11,747 nucleotides of DNA from JAJFVC01 sp039698075. GTDB taxonomy: Bacteria > Planctomycetota > Planctomycetia > Pirellulales > Thermoguttaceae. Where the stretch lies: positions 1 through 11,747 of the forward strand of contig JBDKTJ010000114.1 of NCBI GenBank assembly GCA_039698075.1, read 5' to 3'. Both the position numbers and the translations under genes were made by a program. The notes under the pieces are model-generated. The model was not told the origin of the DNA, did not search any database, and saw only the letters and a program-made list of their open reading frames with translations. Shown piece by piece: positions 7,231 through 11,747 of this stretch (its first letter is position 1; each line of letters starts with the position of its first letter).

Positions 7231-8271
7231 ATGTTTTTCTTATCGCAATCTTATCGGAGTCAAAACAGGATGTTCGTTCGATGTAATTTACCCTCTGGCC
7301 GACACCGGTCCTCGGGCCGCGGTTTCACGTTGGTGGAACTTTTAGTGGTCATTACGATCATCGGTATCTTGATCGCGTTGTTGCTGCCCGCGGTGCAATC
7401 CGCCCGCGAGGCCGCTCGACGCATGCAATGTTCGAACAACATGAAGCAGTTGGGCTTGGCCCTGCACGGCTATCTGGCCGCTACGGGAGGCACGTTCTTC
7501 CCGCCAGGTACGTCTATGGGCACTCCTCGCAGAAAGCCTGCCCTGTTCACCACACTGCTGCCCTACCTAGAATTGCAGTCACTTTACGACCAAATCGACA
7601 AAAATTTAAGAACCGACGACTCGACGACTCTTTCGGCCACCGGCGACAAGCCGCGTTATACGGTCGTTTCCGCGTATCTCTGCCCGAGTTACCCATTTCC
7701 GACTGTTATCATCTCGAATCCATCGCAGAAGTACTACGATGGCGCCTTGACGACTTACCAGGGCATAGGCGGAATGAAAACGACCGCCAGCTCGGCAACC
7801 TCGGGCACGTCAACGTGGGGGCCTAACCCCGACCCAGCACCGAATCAGGGAGCTATCCCTAGAGACGGCCTGTTCATGTTCAGCACTCCTCGAAACATGG
7901 CCGACGTTACCGCTGGTCTAAGCAACACGCTGGCCATGGGAGAGTTCGTCTACCGATTGACCAGTGACACCGCAACCCGTGGCAGGGTCCGTCCGTGGTT
8001 CATAAGCGAAACCTATGACAGCGCCACCAGCGGCATGGACAATTTCAAAGCCATTGTGTACCCAATCAACTCGAAGACTGAACTAGCGGACTACACCTTA
8101 CTCAACTTCAACTGGAGTCCGATGGGCAGCTACCATGCCGGCGGCGCGAACTTCCTTGTTGGGGATGGGTCTGTGCATTTTATTTCCGACAATATCACGC
8201 TGGATCTTTACCAACAACTGAGCAAGGTTAGAAAGGATGACAATTTTGCAGACGTATCGATACCCGACTGA
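7231..8271 (+). CDS. DUF1559 pseudopilin-like protein with H-X9-DG motif
   Basis: This 346-residue protein has a long basic leader (residues 1-31) and a type IV prepilin cleavage site, RG/FTLVELLVVI (cut between G31 and F32, with the conserved Glu at mature position +5, E36). The hydrophobic N-terminal helix (to about 52) runs into SAREAARRMQCSNNMKQLG, the signature of the DUF1559 family. Near the C-terminus H302 is followed by nine residues and D312-G313 (HAGGANFLVGDG), the prepilin-processing-associated H-X9-DG motif. Family knowledge: such proteins occur in very many copies in planctomycetes, are presumably processed by a prepilin peptidase and sit in the cell envelope. Their function is not settled. 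The gene lies 140 bases after the first PEP-CTERM gene and overlaps the following lipoprotein gene by 35 bases, so those two are probably co-expressed. Confidence 0.92.
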   Translation: MFFLSQSYRSQNRMFVRCNLPSGRHRSSGRGFTLVELLVVITIIGILIALLLPAVQSAREAARRMQCSNNMKQLGLALHGYLAATGGTFFPPGTSMGTPRRKPALFTTLLPYLELQSLYDQIDKNLRTDDSTTLSATGDKPRYTVVSAYLCPSYPFPTVIISNPSQKYYDGALTTYQGIGGMKTTASSATSGTSTWGPNPDPAPNQGAIPRDGLFMFSTPRNMADVTAGLSNTLAMGEFVYRLTSDTATRGRVRPWFISETYDSATSGMDNFKAIVYPINSKTELADYTLLNFNWSPMGSYHAGGANFLVGDGSVHFISDNITLDLYQQLSKVRKDDNFADVSIPD

Positions 8272-8698
8272 TGTTCGCGGCGTTCTTTGTCTTGCGGCGG
8301 CGATGGCCGTGGCGCTTTGCACCATGGCGACCGGCTGCGGCCGCAGCGATCGTTCGCCGACCGCGCCGGCGACGGGCAAGGTGTTGTTCAACGGCAAGCC
8401 GCTGCAATCCGGCTCGGTGATGTTCGTTCCCGACGCGGGGCGGCCCGCCGAGGGCGAGATTCAGTCGGACGGCACGTTTCAGCTTACGACCTACCAGAAG
8501 CACGACGGCGCCGTGGTCGGTCACCATCGGGTGGCGATCACTTGCAACGAACCGCCCAAGACGGGCGTCATCGACGCCGGTCCTGGTCCGTCGCTCATTC
8601 CATTGAAGTATAACGAACATAAAACCAGCGGACTTGAAGCAACTGTGAAGGACAAGAACGAACCGTTTGTTTTTGAATTGACCGGCAAGGCTCCCTAG
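8237..8698 (+). CDS. Small secreted carboxypeptidase-regulatory-like lipoprotein
   Basis: This 153-residue protein has a signal sequence with a basic N-region (R8, R14), a hydrophobic stretch at 16-31 and a lipobox-like ATGC ending at C34, so the mature form is probably a lipoprotein. The -3 residue is Ala rather than the usual Leu. The mature part reads GKVLFNGKPLQSGSVMFVPD, then GEIQSDGTFQLTT and GAVVGHHRVAI, the layout of the transthyretin-like carboxypeptidase regulatory domain found in many small planctomycete lipoproteins. The start at 8237 lies inside the end of the pseudopilin gene. A weak AAGG at 8224-8227 sits 9 bases upstream, which suggests translational coupling. The in-frame ATG at 8303 would cut into the signal peptide. 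Pairing of this lipoprotein with a DUF1559 gene is common in planctomycetes. The molecular role is unknown. Confidence 0.88.
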   Translation: MTILQTYRYPTDVRGVLCLAAAMAVALCTMATGCGRSDRSPTAPATGKVLFNGKPLQSGSVMFVPDAGRPAEGEIQSDGTFQLTTYQKHDGAVVGHHRVAITCNEPPKTGVIDAGPGPSLIPLKYNEHKTSGLEATVKDKNEPFVFELTGKAP

Positions 8699-8712
8699 TC
8701 TTGCAGATGTTT

Positions 8713-8769
8713 CCGGCGTGTGCGTAGCGGATGACGGAATAGGACACCGCATTCCGAGACGCTCGCCGG
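8713..8769 (+). terminator. Nested inverted repeats after the lipoprotein gene, possible terminator or 3' structure
   Basis: Three nested arms are visible: CCGGCG (8713-8718) with CGCCGG (8764-8769), GCGT (8722-8725) with ACGC (8759-8762), and CGGAAT (8735-8740) with ATTCCG (8751-8756) around a 10-base loop. All lie on one axis, starting 15 bases after the stop. A run of six A follows at 8778-8783 instead of T, so the call as a terminator is weak. Confidence 0.35.
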
Positions 8770-8777
8770 CGGAGTTG

Positions 8778-8836
8778 AAAAAAGGCGGAATGAATGGCGG
8801 AGGGTGCAATGCGATCCCCGCCGTCCAAAGTCCGCC
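8778..8836 (+). repeat. Palindromic intergenic element, copy 2
   Basis: Six A, then CGGAATGAATGGCGGA (8787-8802 region), and the tail TCCAAAGTCCGCC (8824-8836) match copy 1 at 7091-7157. The tail is identical over 13 bases and the head differs at 2 of 16. The inner arms GGCGG (8796-8800) and CCGCC (8818-8822) still pair, but the centre has drifted and is shorter, so the long perfect stem of copy 1 is lost. Confidence 0.6.
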
Positions 8837-8839
8837 ACA

Positions 8840-8856
8840 CAGGAGGTTCGCTCCTG
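8840..8856 (+). other. Small hairpin before the second PEP-CTERM-type gene
   Basis: CAGGAG (8840-8845) and CTCCTG (8851-8856) form a perfect 6-base stem with the loop GTTCG. It lies directly after palindromic copy 2 and upstream of the T-rich leader. It may be a leader structure or part of the processing region between the two transcription units. Confidence 0.35.
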
Positions 8857-8880
8857 AAAGGCGTTGCAAAACCCAATGAC

Positions 8881-8913
8881 TCTTTTTTGTTTCTCTTTTT
8901 TTCTTCCGGAGGG
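8881..8913 (+). promoter_or_regulatory. Pyrimidine tract and Shine-Dalgarno deciding the start at 8920
   Basis: Bases 8881-8907 are pyrimidines except for one G. GGAGGG (8908-8913) follows, 6 bases before ATG 8920. The layout and the first codons (ATGAGATTG) match those of the paralogous gene at 5522. Pyrimidine tracts of this kind can serve as ribosomal protein S1 sites, which is an inference here. Confidence 0.7.
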
Positions 8914-8919
8914 TGCACT

Positions 8920-11747
8920 ATGAGATTGTTTCGAAGAACCATCGGCTCCCTGTTTTCGCTAACGTTCGTCTTAGCGGGACTTTGTGGTGGAACCGTGCAA
9001 GGCGCCGCGGTCATCTACACTTGGACCGGCGGAACCGACGGCAATTGGACAACGACTGGCAATTGGACCGGCGGAAGCGTCCCGGGCACCGACGGCACGT
9101 ATCCCGACGTCCGCCTCTACGTGAACGCCGGCACCAATGCGTTGAATTACACGGCAGCCCAGGGTTACACCATCTATTCCACGAATGAAACTCGCGCCCT
9201 CTATATTCGAAAGGGCGAGATGCAAATCACCGGCGGCACTCTGGAAACGTCCGGCAGCACGACCTACGATGGCATGGGAGACACCAGCGCAAACACCATC
9301 TTGACCATCGACGGGGGAGACTATCGCATCACGCGATCGACCAACAATGGTTTCACCGTGCACTACCGAAGCACCGGAGACGCGACGCTCAACATTAAGA
9401 GCGGGTCTCTTGCGGCCGACTGCATTAACTTCAATTCAACTGCGAAGAATGCGCCTAATGCGAGCGGCAGCGGAACCGTCAATCTCGACGGCGGCGTTCT
9501 CCTAACCGGCTCGGTTTACGAGGTGGTGAATACCACAAGCACGGTGACTTCGACGTTCAACTTCAACGGTGGCACCCTCAAGGCTCGCATTGCGGGCGGA
9601 ACCTTCGGCGCCAGCGAAACCTACAGCAATCTCGATCACGCGTATGTCAAGGCGGGCGGGGCAATCATCGACACCAATTCGTTCGACTATACCATCAGTC
9701 AAAACCTCGAGGACGGCACCGGCGGCACCGGCACCAACGGCCTGACCAAATTGGGCCAAGGCACGCTTTTCCTCTCCGGCACGAACACCTACGTCGGCGG
9801 AACCAAGGTGCAGGCGGGCGCTCTGGCGGTGACGAACCTTAGCGCTCTGCCGGACTACAACACCGCCGGCAAAGTGACCGTCAGCAGCGGCGCCACCTTG
9901 GCGGTGACCGGCGAAAGCGATTTCGACGCCTTGCGAACCAGCGCCGTGACGTTTGAAAGCGGCTCGTACATTGGTTTCGGGGTTTCAGCCGGCAGCAGCA
10001 CGGTCTGTTCCACCAATCTGACCAATCTTCCTGCGGGATTGGCGAAAGTGGGCCTCGGCACGCTGACTCTCACGAACACGAACAGCTACACCGGCGGCAC
10101 CCGCGTGATCGCCGGCAATTTGACGGTCGCCAGCCTCAACGCCCTGCCGGACTACAACACGGCCGGAAAGGTCTCGGTCGACGCCGGCGCAACCCTGGCA
10201 GTCACCAACGCCAGCGATTTCAACACGTTGCGATCGAGCGCCGCTACGTTCAGCGCCGGCTCGTACCTTGGCGTCGACACGACCGACCGCGGCCATGTCA
10301 TCTGCTCCAATATCACCAGCCTCCCGACCGACGCGATCTTCGCCAAACTTGGCTCCGGCAAATTGACCCTCGCCGGCACCAACACCTTCACAAACGCAAT
10401 CGCTGTCTTGGGCGGCACTTTGTCTTATGCGGCGAACAGCGCTATCGCTGCCGCCAGCGCTGTGACGGTGAACAATGGCGTGCTTGCTCTGAATTCTTAC
10501 AGCGGCACCGTGGGCTCGGTCACGCTGACCAACGGCACCATCAGCGGCACGGGAACGCTGACCAGCACGTCAGGTTTCTCGGTTCAGAATGGCGTCGTTG
10601 CAGCCAATTTGGCGGGCAACGTGGGCCTGACCCAAGTCGGTGACGCCCTCGTTCCCACCAACTTCACGGGCACGACCCTCAGCGGCGTCAACACCTACAC
10701 CGGCGGCACTCACGTCGTAGCCGGCGCCTTGACGGTCACCAGCCTCAACGCCCTGCCGGAGTACAACACGGCTGGAAAAGTTACCGTCGACAGCGGCGCG
10801 GTCCTGGCGGCCACCAACGCCAGCGACTTCGATACCTTGCGCGCCAGCGCGGTGACCTTTAACACCGGCTCGTACATTGGTATCGACACCGCCAATGGCG
10901 ACATCACCTATTCCGCCAATCTGGCCAGTCTGCCCACCGGCCTCGCGAAGGTTGGCAAGGGGATGCTGACCTTGAGCGGCACCAACACCTACTCCAGCGG
11001 CACCAAAGTCCTGGGTGGCGTTTTGACGGTAACCAACCTGAGCGCCTTGTCCGGTTACGATACCGCCGGCCAAGTGACCGTAGGGGCAAATACCGTGCTG
11101 GCGGTCACCAACCTTGCCGACTTCCAGACGTTGAACAGCAGCGCCAGTGCCGTGACGTATGAAAGGTCCGCTTGCCTCGGCTTCGACACGACCTATGGCG
11201 ACATCACCTTGTCCGACCCCATCACCTCCATTATTTCTTCTAATTCTGGCGTGGGACTGGCGAAGGTGGGTACGGGCACGTTGACCCTCAACGCCGCCAA
11301 CACCTACACGTACCAAACCAAGGTTTGGGGCGGCACGTTGGCCTATGGCGTGGACAACGCGATCAACACCGGCATCGTGAATGTCAATTACGGCGCCGAA
11401 ATCGCGATGGGCGCCCACTCCGACAGCGTCGGGCAAGTTAACGTGACCGATGGACGCATCACCGGCACGGGAACGCTCACCAGCACGGCGTTCTTCAATG
11501 TCGGAAACGGCTCCATTAGCGTTAATTTGGCTGGCGCTGTGGCGCTGACCAAGACCAATGGTACGGCGACCATGACCCTTAGCGGCACGAACAGCTACAC
11601 CGGCGGCACCAATATCAACGCCGGTTGCCTGACGGTTACCACGCTGGGCGCCTTGCCCGACTATGGCACCGCCGGCAAAGTGGTGGTCGCCGATGGCGCC
11701 GTGCTGGCCGCCACCAACGCCAGCGACTTCGATACCTTGCGAGCCAG
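8920..11747 (+). CDS. Long PATR-repeat surface protein, paralogue of the PEP-CTERM protein, 3' partial
   Basis: I translated this frame through to the right edge: 942 codons with no stop. ATG 8920 has GGAGGG 6 bases upstream and is followed by a signal peptide (MRLFRRTIG, a hydrophobic stretch, probable cleavage near VQG/A at 28-29). Residues 30-270 align colinearly with the protein at 5522: RALY, GEMQITGGT, STFNFNGGTLKAR, GGAIIDTNS. From residue 274, PATR motifs (for example GLAKVGLGTLTL and NSYTGGT) recur at 373, 474, 568, 674, 780 and 874, making units of 94-106 residues. Family knowledge: such repeats build extended beta-solenoids on secreted proteins. A PEP-CTERM tail is expected by analogy but lies outside the window, so an autotransporter barrel cannot be strictly excluded. 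No catalytic motif is seen. An adhesive or matrix role is an inference. Confidence 0.9.
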   Translation, partial: MRLFRRTIGSLFSLTFVLAGLCGGTVQGAAVIYTWTGGTDGNWTTTGNWTGGSVPGTDGTYPDVRLYVNAGTNALNYTAAQGYTIYSTNETRALYIRKGEMQITGGTLETSGSTTYDGMGDTSANTILTIDGGDYRITRSTNNGFTVHYRSTGDATLNIKSGSLAADCINFNSTAKNAPNASGSGTVNLDGGVLLTGSVYEVVNTTSTVTSTFNFNGGTLKARIAGGTFGASETYSNLDHAYVKAGGAIIDTNSFDYTISQNLEDGTGGTGTNGLTKLGQGTLFLSGTNTYVGGTKVQAGALAVTNLSALPDYNTAGKVTVSSGATLAVTGESDFDALRTSAVTFESGSYIGFGVSAGSSTVCSTNLTNLPAGLAKVGLGTLTLTNTNSYTGGTRVIAGNLTVASLNALPDYNTAGKVSVDAGATLAVTNASDFNTLRSSAATFSAGSYLGVDTTDRGHVICSNITSLPTDAIFAKLGSGKLTLAGTNTFTNAIAVLGGTLSYAANSAIAAASAVTVNNGVLALNSYSGTVGSVTLTNGTISGTGTLTSTSGFSVQNGVVAANLAGNVGLTQVGDALVPTNFTGTTLSGVNTYTGGTHVVAGALTVTSLNALPEYNTAGKVTVDSGAVLAATNASDFDTLRASAVTFNTGSYIGIDTANGDITYSANLASLPTGLAKVGKGMLTLSGTNTYSSGTKVLGGVLTVTNLSALSGYDTAGQVTVGANTVLAVTNLADFQTLNSSASAVTYERSACLGFDTTYGDITLSDPITSIISSNSGVGLAKVGTGTLTLNAANTYTYQTKVWGGTLAYGVDNAINTGIVNVNYGAEIAMGAHSDSVGQVNVTDGRITGTGTLTSTAFFNVGNGSISVNLAGAVALTKTNGTATMTLSGTNSYTGGTNINAGCLTVTTLGALPDYGTAGKVVVADGAVLAATNASDFDTLRA
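9739..10620 (+). repeat. PATR array, first A-A-B supramodule
   Basis: Three units start at 9739 (A), 10036 (A) and 10339 (B), measuring 99, 101 and 94 residues. A units share ALPDYNTAGKV, the S/ASDF-x-x-LR-x-SA-x-TF motif and GSY(I/L)G. The B unit instead has GGTLSYAANSAI and ISGTGTLTST. Each unit opens with a PATR strand. Confidence 0.8.
10621..11538 (+). repeat. PATR array, second A-A-B supramodule
   Basis: Units start at 10621 (A), 10939 (A) and 11257 (B), measuring 106, 106 and 94 residues. The B unit matches the first B in GGTLAYGVDNAI, ITGTGTLTST and VNLAG. Matching landmark codons in the first A units of the two supramodules lie 906 bases apart (9931 and 10837), and those in the second A units 903 bases apart (10228 and 11131). 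Confidence 0.8.
11539..11747 (+). repeat. PATR array, start of a third supramodule (A unit, cut by the window edge)
   Basis: ALPDYGTAGKV and ATNASDFDTLRA mark an A unit. Bases 11711-11741 repeat those at 10811-10841 exactly, a spacing of 900 bases. This suggests recent duplication or gene conversion between supramodules. Confidence 0.75.

Noticed and set aside
10570..11436. A 288-codon open frame on the minus strand inside the PATR array (and shorter ones at 8971-10418)
   Set aside because: These are shadows of the long + strand gene at 8920. The repeated GVGAAxG-type peptides only mirror the PATR repeats.
9739..11747. A CRISPR array or a true type V autotransporter
   Set aside because: The repeats are about 300 bases, coding and divergent, unlike CRISPR. 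The paralogue ends in PEP-CTERM, and no beta-barrel is seen in the window.

Overview
The window reads as a piece of a planctomycete chromosome, most likely from a Pirellulales-like bacterium. This is inferred from four family signatures seen together: a Ser/Thr kinase tail with a very long membrane and extracytoplasmic extension, TIGR03067-type domains, a DUF1559 pseudopilin ending in the H-X9-DG motif, and PEP-CTERM surface proteins carrying PATR (autotransporter-associated beta-strand) repeats. All five convincing genes are on the + strand. No RNA gene, transposase, CRISPR array or phage gene was seen.

Region 1 (2-4951) is the 3' part of one giant mosaic gene. Reading 5' to 3' it encodes the last helices of a protein kinase domain, about ten hydrophobic segments, a short bactofilin-like beta-helix with an exact 18-residue period, two TIGR03067-like domains, three copies of a Wza-type polysaccharide-export N-terminal domain, a Pro/Ser-rich linker and a SecD P1-head-like domain. 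The start lies upstream of the window. Region 2 (4952-5521) is a 570-base gap with no convincing gene, two inverted repeats, and a T-rich leader with a strong Shine-Dalgarno.

Region 3 (5522-8698) holds a 522-residue PEP-CTERM protein, a DUF1559 pseudopilin and a small secreted carboxypeptidase-regulatory-like lipoprotein. The pseudopilin and lipoprotein genes overlap by 35 bases. Region 4 (8920 to the right edge) is a second, much longer PEP-CTERM-type paralogue. It is open for 942 codons and runs out of the window. It is colinear with the first paralogue over about 300 residues, then continues into a higher-order A-A-B-A-A-B-A array of about 100-residue PATR units. Its C-terminus is not visible.

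The two paralogues share a 5' leader design (pyrimidine tract, GGAGGG, ATGAGATTG). A degenerate palindromic element recurs after the first PEP-CTERM gene and after the lipoprotein gene. Together the genes suggest a cell-surface cassette: long beta-solenoid surface proteins, presumably sorted by an exosortase encoded elsewhere, with a pseudopilin and a lipoprotein. The kinase upstream may be unrelated, because 570 bases separate it from the cassette.
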